Below the pieces are notes generated by a model, which ran no database searches, had not been told where the DNA came from, and saw only the letters and a list, made by a program, of their open reading frames with translations. Position numbers and translations under genes: made by a program. A stretch of 64,000 nt of DNA from Paenilisteria rustica. Lineage in GTDB: Bacteria > Bacillota > Bacilli > Lactobacillales > Listeriaceae. The DNA is taken from the NCBI RefSeq assembly GCF_013820765.1, contig NZ_JABJVM010000011.1, forward strand, positions 44,038 through 108,037. The letters are read 5' to 3'. Below, one piece after another: positions 9,165 to 17,796 of this stretch (the first letter of the stretch is position 1; the number at the start of each line of letters is the position of its first letter).

Positions 9165-9375
9165 GTACTAGTCAGCAAATAAAAAAAGATTATGAGGCCT
9201 TGATGAACCAATTAACATAGAATTTCCTGATCATATTGAAAATGTCGCATCATCTTTTATCCAAGGTTTTTTCGGAGATAGTCTCCAAAAAAGGTTATAA
9301 TTTTATTTTGGAAAACATAACAATTTCAACTAAATCTCAAAAATTGACTGATGTAATTTTAAGTAGAAGTAGGTG
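9149..9375 (+). pseudogene. frame-disrupted STAS-like (DUF4325-type) gene
   Basis: No single frame spans this stretch. Reading 9149-9202, then from 9202 in the next frame, then after the six-A tract at 9287-9292 in another, gives one continuous protein-like sequence: a GTSQQIKKDYEAL helix, INIEFPDHIENVASSF, IQGFFGDSLQK and GYNFILENITIST. The strand-then-SSF pattern is like STAS-like DUF4325 proteins. No start codon is visible in the first frame. Its end supplies the AGGTGA ribosome site of the next gene. It could be a decayed gene or the product of two sequencing indels. Confidence 0.5.
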
Positions 9376-9385
9376 AACCTAAAGT

Positions 9386-9871
9386 ATGAACATGTATTTT
9401 TCTAATCTTTTAGTAGGAGCAGTGCAAGAGTTGGAAGGCTTTAACATTGATAATGCTTTATCAATATTGGCTATCATTATTTCAGCGGGAGTTTTGATAG
9501 TTCAAATTGTAATTGAAAAGAAAGTTAATAAAAAGAACCTAGAGTTTAATCTTTTTAATGATATCTATAAAGAATATCTGATAAAAAAAATACCAGAAGC
9601 AAAGTCATTTTTAACATTTTCCGAATCGCGTGTTACTGGGACTGACACGTTAGTTCAAGTTTTAAATGATTTGCGTCAAGACTCTATATTCTATAAGAAT
9701 ACTGATGAGAAATTTTATCTAAAGCTAATCAAGAATGTCCAAGAATTTGAAGATGACCTGGTGAAAACTATGAATAGTACTTACGATAATGACGAATTTG
9801 CCAAGTTTATTAACAGTACTAATCAAAAATATAATAAGATAAGCATGATAATACAGAAAAAATTCTTTTGA
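9386..9871 (+). CDS. small membrane-anchored protein of the accessory cassette
   Basis: This 161-residue protein has one hydrophobic segment (about residues 25-46, ALSILAIIISAGVLIVQIVI) followed by a basic EKKVNKKN stretch and a helical, probably cytoplasmic, tail rich in Lys, Asp and Asn. The first ATG is taken because AGGTGA lies nine bases upstream; a second ATG is at codon 3. I recognise no family. Base composition matches the ATPase at 7380, and the three frames have the same direction, so they look like one cassette. A membrane-acting effector is one possibility, but nothing in the sequence proves it. Confidence 0.65.
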   Translation: MNMYFSNLLVGAVQELEGFNIDNALSILAIIISAGVLIVQIVIEKKVNKKNLEFNLFNDIYKEYLIKKIPEAKSFLTFSESRVTGTDTLVQVLNDLRQDSIFYKNTDEKFYLKLIKNVQEFEDDLVKTMNSTYDNDEFAKFINSTNQKYNKISMIIQKKFF

Positions 9872-9928
9872 CTATTCATTGAAATTAAAGTTTATTTAGA
9901 ACTGTAATTTTTGCATGAGATTCAGTAA

Positions 9929-10825
9929 TCATTGTTTTTCCTCCTCAAAATACCCCAATAAAAAATTACGGAACAGTGTCTCAGACGGCGACATGTTCCG
10001 TCTTTTTGTCGTGATTATCCCAACCGACCGCCGCAACTCCTGGTCCATCAACGCAATGCTTCGCGTCTCTTTAAATATCGCCCCATCCAAAATCATCTCG
10101 GGCAAAATGCTGATTCCGAGTCCCGCCCCAACCAATCCTTGAATCGTATGAAAATCACGGCTTTGAAAAATTGTCTCGAGTTCAATGCCTTTCATCCGCG
10201 CCGTATCTTCCACTAAATGATACAAATCGAAATCTTGCGGGTACAAAATAAATTTCTCGTCCGCCAAATCTGCAAGCGAAACCGAGTGCTTCCCAGCTAA
10301 TCGATGCCCGCTCGGCACAATCAACTTCAACTTTTCATCAAAAAAACGATGGGGCATAATCTCGTCATCTTCTTCCGGCACCGGTGATAAAAACGTCACA
10401 TCAAGCGCGCCAGCCACCAACATCTGCTTCAAATCACGATTCGAACCTTCCATAAAACGATACGTAATCTGCGGGTACTTTTCCCGAAACGCGGAAATAA
10501 CGGCGGGCAGCACTTTTGTGGCGATCGAGTTTGGCAGTCCGATGCGGATTTCACCAATCGTTGGGTCGGCGTATTCTTCCACGATTGCTTGGGCTTTTTG
10601 TAGCTCCTGTAAACCGATTTTGGCTTGGCGCAAGAAATCCTGACCTACCGCTGTCAGTTGCATATTGCGGCCAATCCGGTCGAACAGCTTGATTCCGAGC
10701 TCTTCCTCGAGTTTTGTTATCTGTCTACTGACGGCAGATTGGGCGACGTGCAAATTTTCCGATGCTTGGGTCATATGTTCGACGCGCGCGACTTCGATAA
10801 AGTACTTTAATTGTCGTAATTCCAT
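9929..10825 (-). CDS. gltC: LysR-family transcriptional activator GltC
   Basis: It is a DNA-binding regulator of glutamate synthase. The 298-residue protein starts MELRQLKYFIEVARVEHMTQA, the standard LysR N terminus, with the helix-turn-helix around residues 18-37 and a periplasmic-binding-protein-like effector domain after about residue 90. The start is placed here rather than 25 codons upstream because LysR proteins begin exactly at this point. It is divergent from gltB, as in Bacillus and Listeria, where GltC activates gltAB/gltBD when 2-oxoglutarate is available. A GltC-type dyad lies just upstream at 10842-10856. Confidence 0.92.
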   Translation of the reverse strand: MELRQLKYFIEVARVEHMTQASENLHVAQSAVSRQITKLEEELGIKLFDRIGRNMQLTAVGQDFLRQAKIGLQELQKAQAIVEEYADPTIGEIRIGLPNSIATKVLPAVISAFREKYPQITYRFMEGSNRDLKQMLVAGALDVTFLSPVPEEDDEIMPHRFFDEKLKLIVPSGHRLAGKHSVSLADLADEKFILYPQDFDLYHLVEDTARMKGIELETIFQSRDFHTIQGLVGAGLGISILPEMILDGAIFKETRSIALMDQELRRSVGIITTKRRNMSPSETLFRNFLLGYFEEEKQ

Positions 10826-10841
10826 TGCTTGTCTCCGATCT

Positions 10842-10856
10842 ATCTCGAAATGAGAT
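10842..10856. promoter_or_regulatory. GltC operator box
   Basis: ATCTC-GAAAT-GAGAT is a perfect 5-5-5 dyad matching the ATCTC-N5-GAGAT consensus I recall for GltC boxes in B. subtilis. It lies 16 bases upstream of the gltC start in the divergent gltC-gltB gap, where autoregulation and gltB activation would both be exerted. Confidence 0.75.
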
Positions 10857-11048
10857 CGTTTTATTCTATTATATATATTGTTTCGATAAATGAAAAGCAT
10901 TAGAATAGATATTACACCAAAACGTTACAAACTAGAAATTAATGGGTAGAATAATAGAACGGGATGGAAATACATAATTACGGTCAGTTAGTTGGGGATC
11001 GAATTATCTGAACTCTTAAAAAATAAGCAAGACCGAGGAGGAATTAGG

Positions 11049-14000
11049 ATGAAACAGACGAATATGCCTGAAAAACATGGATTGTACGATCCGAAAAATG
11101 AACATGACGCTTGTGGTATTGGTTTTGTAGCGAATATCAAAGGGCGTTCTTCGCATAAAATTGTCGAGCAGGGAATTCACATGCTTTGTCAGCTGAAACA
11201 TCGTGGCGGCGAAGTTGGCGGCGATACGGGCGATGGTGCGGGTATTCTTCTGGAAATTTCGGATGACTTCTTCCGCGATGCTTGTGCGAAAATAGATATT
11301 GTATTACCTGAAAAATATCAGTATGCGGTCGGGATGTTTAATTTCCCGCAAAACGAGGCGCAACGCAAAATTTTACAAGCGGCGACGGAGTGCTTTATCG
11401 AGCAAGAGGGGCAAACGTTCTTGGGCTGGCGCAAGTTGCCAACGGATGTGACGAAAGTCGGGCTGGGTGCGCAAAAAACGGAACCGGCTGTGTATCAACT
11501 TTTTATCGCGAAAGATGAGACGCTTAATGAGGAAGCTTTTGAGCGGAAATTATACTTAATTAGGAAACAAGTGGAGCGTTTTGCGGTGGGCGATGCGCGG
11601 ATTACGGAAACGTTTTATGTGCCGAGTTTGTCGACGCGGACGGTTATTTTTAAAGGGATGTTGACGCCGGAACAGATTAATCAGTATTATTTGGACTTGG
11701 CGGATCCTGCTTATACGTCGGCTTACGCGCTGGTGCATTCGCGTTTTAGTACGAATACGTTTCCGAGTTGGGAACGGGCGCATCCATATCGTTATTTGAT
11801 TCATAATGGTGAAATTAATACGCAGCGTGGGAATTTGAATTGGATGAAGGCTCGTGAGAAACGCGCGGAATCGGATTTGTTTGGCGCGGATTTGGCGAAG
11901 CTTTTGCCGGTTATTGATGAGGATGGGAGTGACTCGGCGACGCTGGATAATGCGCTAGAATTCTTGGTGCAAACGGGGCGGGCACTGCCTCACGCGGCGA
12001 TGATGTTGATTCCAGAGCCTTGGGATAAAAATAAGGCGATGACCGATCCGAAACGGGCGTTTTATGAGTATCACAGCACGCTGATGGAGCCTTGGGATGG
12101 GCCGACGTCGATTTCGTTTACGAACGGGCGCGTGATTGGGACAATTTTGGACCGGAATGGTTTGCGTCCTGCGCGTTATTATGAGACGAAAGATCACACG
12201 ATTATTTATTCTTCGGAGACGGGTGTTGTGCCAGTTGACCCGGAGGAAGTAATTCGCAAAGTGACGGTTGGCGCGGGTACGATGTTGTTAATCGATTTGG
12301 AAAAAGGCGAGATTATTTCGGATGATGTGATTAAATCGGAGTTGACGACGGATAAGCCGTATCGTGAATGGCTGGACGCGGAGTTGACGGAGATTGGAAC
12401 GTTGACGGATAAGGATCGTTTGGAATATATTTCATTGAATAAGAAGGATTGCTTCAAGTTGCAGCGGGCGTTTGGCTATACGCAGGACGAGCTGAGCAAA
12501 ATATTGATTCCGATGGTAACGGAGAAAAAGGATCCGATGGGGGCGATGGGTTACGATGCGCCGCTTGCTGTGCTTTCTTTCCGACCGCAGTTGTTGTTTA
12601 ACTATTTCAAGCAGTTGTTTGCGCAAGTGACGAATCCGCCGATTGACGGGTTGCGTGAGGAGTCGGTTATTTCGACGATGACGCTTCTTGGGAATGAGGG
12701 CAATATCTTAAATCCGACGGCTGAAAATGCGAACCGAATCCGTTTGGAGACGCCGATTTTGTCTCGGAAACAGTACGCTTCGATTGCGTTACAGAAGAAA
12801 TTTGCGAAACCGACAGCGTTCATTAATGCGTTGTTTAAGGCGGAGGAAAAGGAGAATTTGGCGGAAGTGCTGGATCGACTTTTTGCGGAAGCGGATGCGA
12901 AAATTGAGGCTGGAGCGGAGTTGCTCGTGATTACAGATGACGGCACGAACGATGAGTTTATCGGGATTCCGGCGCTACTCATCACGAGTGGTCTGCATCA
13001 TCATTTGGTGAAACGGGGCACGCGGATGAAAGTGAGCTTGATTGTGAAAACAGCGGAGGCTCGCGACGTGCATCATTGTGCGATGCTGGTCGGCTACGGT
13101 GCAGACGCGATTTTCCCATATTTGGCGATCGATGTGTTTACGAATTTGATCAAAGATGGCCGTATTAAAGGCTTTACAGTTGATGAAGCGGAGTCGCGTT
13201 ACATTCAGGCGATTACGGACGGGATTTTGAAGGTGATGTCAAAAATCGGCATTTCTACCGTGCAAAGTTATCGGGGCGCGCAGATTTTTGAAGCGATTGG
13301 CATTGGCAATGATGTGATTGCGGATTACTTCCCAGGAACGGCGTCGCAACTCGGCGGGATTCCACTGGAAGTCATTGCGCAAGAGTCATGGTTGCGTCAC
13401 CGCGAGGCGTTTCATGATATCGGTTTCCAAGAGTTCACGTTGAACACAGGTGGCGAGTATCAATGGCGCTCGAACGGCGAATATCACGTTTTCAATCCGC
13501 TCGCGATCCATTCGTTGCAACAGGCGACGCGTGAAAACAATCGCGAAACGTACAATCTATACTCGGATTTAATGCAGAATCAAAATAACGCTTTCCTTCG
13601 CGGTTTGCTGACATTCAATTCGCATGGTCGCAAGCCGATTCCTATCGAAGAAGTAGAGCCTGCCGAAGCGATTTTCAAACGTTTCAAATCAGGCGCGATG
13701 TCCTACGGTTCGATCAGTCAAGAGGCGCACGAGTCGCTGGCGATTGCGATGAACCGAATTGGCGGGAAAAGCAACAGCGGGGAAGGCGGCGAAAATCCAG
13801 ATCGGTTCGAGCGTGATGCAAACGGCGATTGGCGTCGGAGTGCAATCAAGCAAGTCGCATCTGGTCGGTTCGGCGTCACGAGTCACTATTTAGTGAACGC
13901 AGACGAGCTACAAATCAAGATGGCGCAAGGCGCGAAACCAGGTGAGGGCGGTCATTTGCCAGGCGAGAAAGTGTATCCATGGATTTCGAAAACCCGCGGA

Positions 14001-15644
14001 TCAACGACGGGTGTAGGACTCATCTCACCACCACCACATCACGATATCTATTCCATCGAGGATTTATCCCAACTTATTTTCGACTTAAAAAATGCCAACA
14101 AGGACGCGCGGATCAACGTGAAACTCGTATCGAAAACGGGAATCGGCACGATCGCAGCGGGTGTTGCGAAAGGCTTTGCCGACGTGATCTTGGTCAGCGG
14201 TTATGAAGGCGGAACAGGTGCGGCGGCGCGGAGTAGTATTCGCCATACTGGTGTTCCGTGGGAAATCGGCTTGGCAGAGACGCATCAAACGTTGCTGCTG
14301 AACGGTTTGCGTAATCAAGTTGTCGTGGAAACGGACGGCAAACTGATGACCGGAAAAGACGTGCTCGTTGCCGCAATGCTCGGCGCGGAAGAATATGGTT
14401 TTGCGACGGCACCGCTTGTGACGCTAGGTTGCGTGATGATGCGCGTGTGTCATATGGATACGTGTCCCGTCGGAGTGGCGACGCAGAACCCAGAACTTCG
14501 CAAAAAATTCGGTGGTTCCGCAGATTACGTCGTGAATTTTTTCAACTTCATCGTTGCCGAAATGCGCGAAACGATGGCCGAACTTGGTTTCCGTAGCCTC
14601 GAAGAAATTATCGGGCACAAAGAATATTTGGAAACCCATGAACGCAAGGAATCGCATTGGAAAGCGAAACATCTCGACTTTTCCAATATGCTATATACGG
14701 ACGAATTTTACCAAAATCAAGTCCAATTCTGTACAAAAGAACAAGACCATAAAATCGACCAAACGCTTGATATGCGCGAACTGAAAGCCGTTGTGGCGCC
14801 TGCGATTGAACGCGGGGAGAAAGTCACGGGACGCTTCCCAATTCGCAACATCGACCGGGCGGTGGGCACGATTACTGGTTCTTATATCAGCAAGAAATAC
14901 GGCGCGGCTGGCCTCCCAGAAGACACGATCGACCTAACCTTCACGGGCGCGGCTGGTCAAAGCTTCGGCGCCTTCGCTCCAAAAGGCATGACGCTACGCA
15001 TTGAAGGTGACGCGAACGATTACTTCGGAAAAGGCCTATCTGGCGCGAAACTCATCGTATCACCAGACGCAAAAACACCGATCGTCGCGCATAATTCAGC
15101 GATTGTCGGAAACGTAACGCTTTACGGCGCAACAGACGGCGAAGCTTACATTCACGGAAAAGCTGGCGCACGTTTTGCCGTTCGTAACAGTGGCGCAGAC
15201 GTGGTTGTCGAAGGAATTGGCGATAACGGCTGCGAATATATGACTGGCGGAACGGTGGTTGTCCTCGGCGAAACCGGAGAGAATTTTGCAGCAGGGATGT
15301 CCGGCGGTGTGGCTTACGTTTACGCCCCAGACCAAGCCCATTTCAACGCAAAAGTGAATCCAGAACTCGTGACGTGTCGAGGGATTACGACACCTCGCGA
15401 AGAACGGAAACTACGCGAATTGGTAGAAAATCATGTGCGTTATACCGACAGCGAATTTGCCCGCAAACTACTGGCAAATTGGGAATGCGAAATCACCAAT
15501 TTCGTCTACGTCATCCCGAACGAATTTGAAATCATGCTAACCCGCATCGAAAAACTAGAAGGCGAAGGCCAAACTCACGATTCGGCGGAACTTCAAGCGT
15601 TTTATGAGCACAAAGACGGATTACTGGTAGAAGTGACCAAATAA
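11049..15644 (+). CDS. gltB: glutamate synthase (NADPH) large subunit
   Basis: It makes glutamate from glutamine and 2-oxoglutarate in ammonia assimilation. The protein is about 1531 residues, the normal length. The ATG at 11049 follows a GAGGAGG site and gives a short propeptide ending before Cys 22 (HDACGIGF), the amidotransferase nucleophile that becomes residue 1 after processing. Domains in order are the class-II glutaminase, a central domain, the FMN-binding synthase barrel (KPGEGGHLPG, GYEGGTGAA), the 3Fe-4S motif CVMMRVCHMDTCPVG, and the C-terminal GXGXG helix domain. It is divergent from gltC and 18 bases ahead of gltD. The equivalent B. subtilis gene is called gltA. Confidence 0.97.
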   Translation: MKQTNMPEKHGLYDPKNEHDACGIGFVANIKGRSSHKIVEQGIHMLCQLKHRGGEVGGDTGDGAGILLEISDDFFRDACAKIDIVLPEKYQYAVGMFNFPQNEAQRKILQAATECFIEQEGQTFLGWRKLPTDVTKVGLGAQKTEPAVYQLFIAKDETLNEEAFERKLYLIRKQVERFAVGDARITETFYVPSLSTRTVIFKGMLTPEQINQYYLDLADPAYTSAYALVHSRFSTNTFPSWERAHPYRYLIHNGEINTQRGNLNWMKAREKRAESDLFGADLAKLLPVIDEDGSDSATLDNALEFLVQTGRALPHAAMMLIPEPWDKNKAMTDPKRAFYEYHSTLMEPWDGPTSISFTNGRVIGTILDRNGLRPARYYETKDHTIIYSSETGVVPVDPEEVIRKVTVGAGTMLLIDLEKGEIISDDVIKSELTTDKPYREWLDAELTEIGTLTDKDRLEYISLNKKDCFKLQRAFGYTQDELSKILIPMVTEKKDPMGAMGYDAPLAVLSFRPQLLFNYFKQLFAQVTNPPIDGLREESVISTMTLLGNEGNILNPTAENANRIRLETPILSRKQYASIALQKKFAKPTAFINALFKAEEKENLAEVLDRLFAEADAKIEAGAELLVITDDGTNDEFIGIPALLITSGLHHHLVKRGTRMKVSLIVKTAEARDVHHCAMLVGYGADAIFPYLAIDVFTNLIKDGRIKGFTVDEAESRYIQAITDGILKVMSKIGISTVQSYRGAQIFEAIGIGNDVIADYFPGTASQLGGIPLEVIAQESWLRHREAFHDIGFQEFTLNTGGEYQWRSNGEYHVFNPLAIHSLQQATRENNRETYNLYSDLMQNQNNAFLRGLLTFNSHGRKPIPIEEVEPAEAIFKRFKSGAMSYGSISQEAHESLAIAMNRIGGKSNSGEGGENPDRFERDANGDWRRSAIKQVASGRFGVTSHYLVNADELQIKMAQGAKPGEGGHLPGEKVYPWISKTRGSTTGVGLISPPPHHDIYSIEDLSQLIFDLKNANKDARINVKLVSKTGIGTIAAGVAKGFADVILVSGYEGGTGAAARSSIRHTGVPWEIGLAETHQTLLLNGLRNQVVVETDGKLMTGKDVLVAAMLGAEEYGFATAPLVTLGCVMMRVCHMDTCPVGVATQNPELRKKFGGSADYVVNFFNFIVAEMRETMAELGFRSLEEIIGHKEYLETHERKESHWKAKHLDFSNMLYTDEFYQNQVQFCTKEQDHKIDQTLDMRELKAVVAPAIERGEKVTGRFPIRNIDRAVGTITGSYISKKYGAAGLPEDTIDLTFTGAAGQSFGAFAPKGMTLRIEGDANDYFGKGLSGAKLIVSPDAKTPIVAHNSAIVGNVTLYGATDGEAYIHGKAGARFAVRNSGADVVVEGIGDNGCEYMTGGTVVVLGETGENFAAGMSGGVAYVYAPDQAHFNAKVNPELVTCRGITTPREERKLRELVENHVRYTDSEFARKLLANWECEITNFVYVIPNEFEIMLTRIEKLEGEGQTHDSAELQAFYEHKDGLLVEVTK

Positions 15645-15662
15645 GAGGGGAGATGAAAAACA

Positions 15663-17132
15663 ATGGGAAAACCGACAGGATTTATCGAATATGACCGAAT
15701 TCCAAGTCCGGTCCGCGATCCACTAACACGGACGCGCGACTGGAACGAATATAGTTTACCAATGCCCGTAGCCGATTTACAAATACAAGCCGCGCGTTGC
15801 ATGGATTGCGGCGTACCATTTTGCCACACCGGAGAAGAAATCAAAAACGGCGTATCTGGCTGCCCGCTACACAACTTGATTCCCGAGTGGAACGACGCCG
15901 TGTACCGCGGAGAATGGCGCGAAGCCTTAGATCTCCTTTTAAAAACAAATAACTTCCCAGAGTTCACTGGCCGCGTTTGCCCAGCACCATGCGAAGGCTC
16001 CTGCACCGTCGCGATTTCCGAGCCTGCAGTTGGCATTAAATCCATCGAAAAAGCGATTATCGACCGCGGTTTTGAAGAAGGCTGGATCAAAGCCCAAGCA
16101 CCGCAAAAACGAACGGGAAAACGCATTGCGATCATCGGCTCCGGCCCAGCAGGACTTGCGTGCGCCGACCAGCTAAATAAAGCCGGTCACAACGTCACTG
16201 TTTTTGAAAAAAGCGACCGAATCGGCGGACTGCTCATGTACGGTATTCCGACGATGAAACTTGAAAAAGACGCGATTAACCGTCGCGTCAACCTGATGGC
16301 CGAAGAAGGCGTCGAGTTCGTGACCAATGTCGAAGCTGGAAAAGATATCACGATGGCGCAGCTAAAAGAAGAATACGATTCCGTCGTGCTAGCAACCGGC
16401 GCTGGAAATGCCCGCGACGTCAAACTTCCAGGCCGCGACGCAAAAGGCATCCATTTCGCCGTCGACTACCTCACACAAAGCATCAAAGACAATCTCGACA
16501 ACAAAGGCGTTCAAACCATGTCCGCAGAAGGCAAAAACGTCATCGTCATCGGTGGCGGGGACACAGGCGCGGATTGCGTTGCGACAGCTCTAAGACAAGG
16601 CGCGAAAAGCATCTACCAATTCGGCTTACGAGACAAACTCCCAGACCTGCGTGCCATCCAAAACCCTTGGCCACAATTTCCAAAAGTGTTCCAAATGGAC
16701 TACGCACACAGCGAAGCCCAAGCGGTCTATGGCGATGACCCACGCGAATACTTAGTCAACTCAACCGAATTCATTAAAAACGAACGAGGAGAACTGACAG
16801 GATTGCGCACGATTGACGTCGATCACGTTGACGCCAATCGCAACCTCCACGAAGTTCCGGGTTCCGAGAAAATATGGGACGCTGACATCGTGCTAATCGC
16901 CATCGGATTCGCCGGTGCGACCCCATCCGTTTTTGAAGATTTCAAAGTAGGCAAAACAAAACGCCACACGATAGAAGCAGCAAAAGGCTTTTACCGCACC
17001 GACGTAGAAGGAATCTTCGCATGTGGTGACGCAAGATACGGCCAAAGTTTAGTCGTGACTGCGATTAACGAAGGCCGTGAAGCCGCACGAGAAGTCGATT
17101 TCTATCTCATGGGCGAAACATTTCTACCATAA
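15663..17132 (+). CDS. gltD: glutamate synthase (NADPH) small subunit
   Basis: It passes electrons from NADPH through FAD and iron-sulphur clusters to the large subunit. The 489-residue protein starts MGKPTGFIEYDR. It has the cysteine-rich N-terminal segment (CMDCGVPFC, CPLHN, CPAPCEGSC) that binds two 4Fe-4S clusters, then the FAD Rossmann loop IGSGPAGLACA and the NADPH loop IGGGDTGADC. The RBS GAGGGGAGA lies just upstream. It is the second and last gene of the gltB-gltD operon, closed by the hairpin at 17149-17206. Confidence 0.97.
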   Translation: MGKPTGFIEYDRIPSPVRDPLTRTRDWNEYSLPMPVADLQIQAARCMDCGVPFCHTGEEIKNGVSGCPLHNLIPEWNDAVYRGEWREALDLLLKTNNFPEFTGRVCPAPCEGSCTVAISEPAVGIKSIEKAIIDRGFEEGWIKAQAPQKRTGKRIAIIGSGPAGLACADQLNKAGHNVTVFEKSDRIGGLLMYGIPTMKLEKDAINRRVNLMAEEGVEFVTNVEAGKDITMAQLKEEYDSVVLATGAGNARDVKLPGRDAKGIHFAVDYLTQSIKDNLDNKGVQTMSAEGKNVIVIGGGDTGADCVATALRQGAKSIYQFGLRDKLPDLRAIQNPWPQFPKVFQMDYAHSEAQAVYGDDPREYLVNSTEFIKNERGELTGLRTIDVDHVDANRNLHEVPGSEKIWDADIVLIAIGFAGATPSVFEDFKVGKTKRHTIEAAKGFYRTDVEGIFACGDARYGQSLVVTAINEGREAAREVDFYLMGETFLP

Positions 17133-17148
17133 TAAACAAAGAAGGCTC

Positions 17149-17206
17149 AAAAATCTGTCGACCGCAAGTAGCGTCAAAACTACAGTGCATCGACAGATTT
17201 TCTTTA
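17149..17206 (+). terminator. terminator of gltBD
   Basis: A 12-base perfect stem, AAAATCTGTCGA (17150-17161) with TCGACAGATTTT (17190-17201), has a small inner GTAG/CTAC stem and is followed by T-rich DNA. The loop begins CCGCAAGTAGCG, nearly the same as in the hairpin at 17741. Confidence 0.85.
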
Positions 17207-17614
17207 TGGACTGTTATGACAAGGTTTAGGTGGTATTTAAAAAAACTGAATGTAAGGCTAGGCAGGTAGAAAAGCCAATTTCGCTATCGGTCGACAGAAA
17301 TGGACGCATGAGGTATGATGGGAGTATGGCTAAAATAGCACGGTTTTTTTATCTAAGTAATGTGAAATGTAAATTGATCCAGCGGAAGTAGCGATAATCA
17401 TACGAGAAAGTTTTCATCCAAGTAATATGAAAAATGCTAGTTTGCTTGAAGTAATAATTAAATTTTCACTTAAACAATATAATACTAAAATACCCATCAA
17501 AATAATCTTTTTGTTGCGTTTTCCCTTGGTATTGTGTAATCTGAATAGGGAAGCTTTTCAGTTTTCAAAGCGTGTCTAGTAAAAAATGCAACCATACATA
17601 AAGGTGGGATCGAT
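17207..17614. other. intergenic stretch with no recognisable gene
   Basis: About 400 AT-rich bases contain only short frames. Two loosely similar segments (ATCTAAGTAATGTGAAA near 17351 and ATCCAAGTAATATGAAA near 17415) hint at a degenerate direct repeat. I see no other structure. Confidence 0.4.
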
Positions 17615-17734
17615 ATGAAAAAAGAAAAAACTGTATGAACAGATCTGTTTACAATTATGATATATAAAGTAGTACTATTCTTTCTGGCAATCATTTCGTG
17701 CATCATTTATGTATTTACGAAAAAGAAAGATTAA
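17615..17734 (+). pseudogene. 39-codon small membrane peptide interrupted by an in-frame TGA
   Basis: ATG 17615 has a good ribosome site (AAGGTGG, 7 bases away). It reads MKKEKTV, then TGA at 17636-17638, then in the same frame TDLFTIMIYKVVLFFLAII and a basic end (TKKKD) before TAA. The second half is a single hydrophobic helix with a Lys-rich tail, as in many small membrane or type-I-toxin-like peptides. A terminator follows within ten bases. Either the gene has a nonsense mutation (for example Trp to stop), or the second part starts at ATG 17657, which lacks a ribosome site. Confidence 0.45.
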
Positions 17735-17740
17735 ACGCAC

Positions 17741-17796
17741 AAATCTGACGTCCGCAAGTAGCTTTTCCAGTTACTCTTAGACGCCAGATTTTTTTA
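17741..17796. terminator. bidirectional terminator after the small peptide ORF
   Basis: AAATCTGACGTC (17741-17752) pairs with GACGCCAGATTT (17780-17791) with one mismatch, followed by a T run. It overlaps the stop codon of the minus-strand secreted protein, so it serves both sides. Confidence 0.75.

Noticed and set aside
12602..12985. Open frame of 127 codons on the minus strand inside gltB
   Set aside because: It lies wholly antisense to a clear gltB domain. Its Ser/Ala-rich translation is what antisense reading of this codon use gives. There is no ribosome site.
15602..16135. 177-codon minus-strand frame over the gltB/gltD junction
   Set aside because: It is antisense to iron-sulphur and FAD motifs of gltD that are plainly real.
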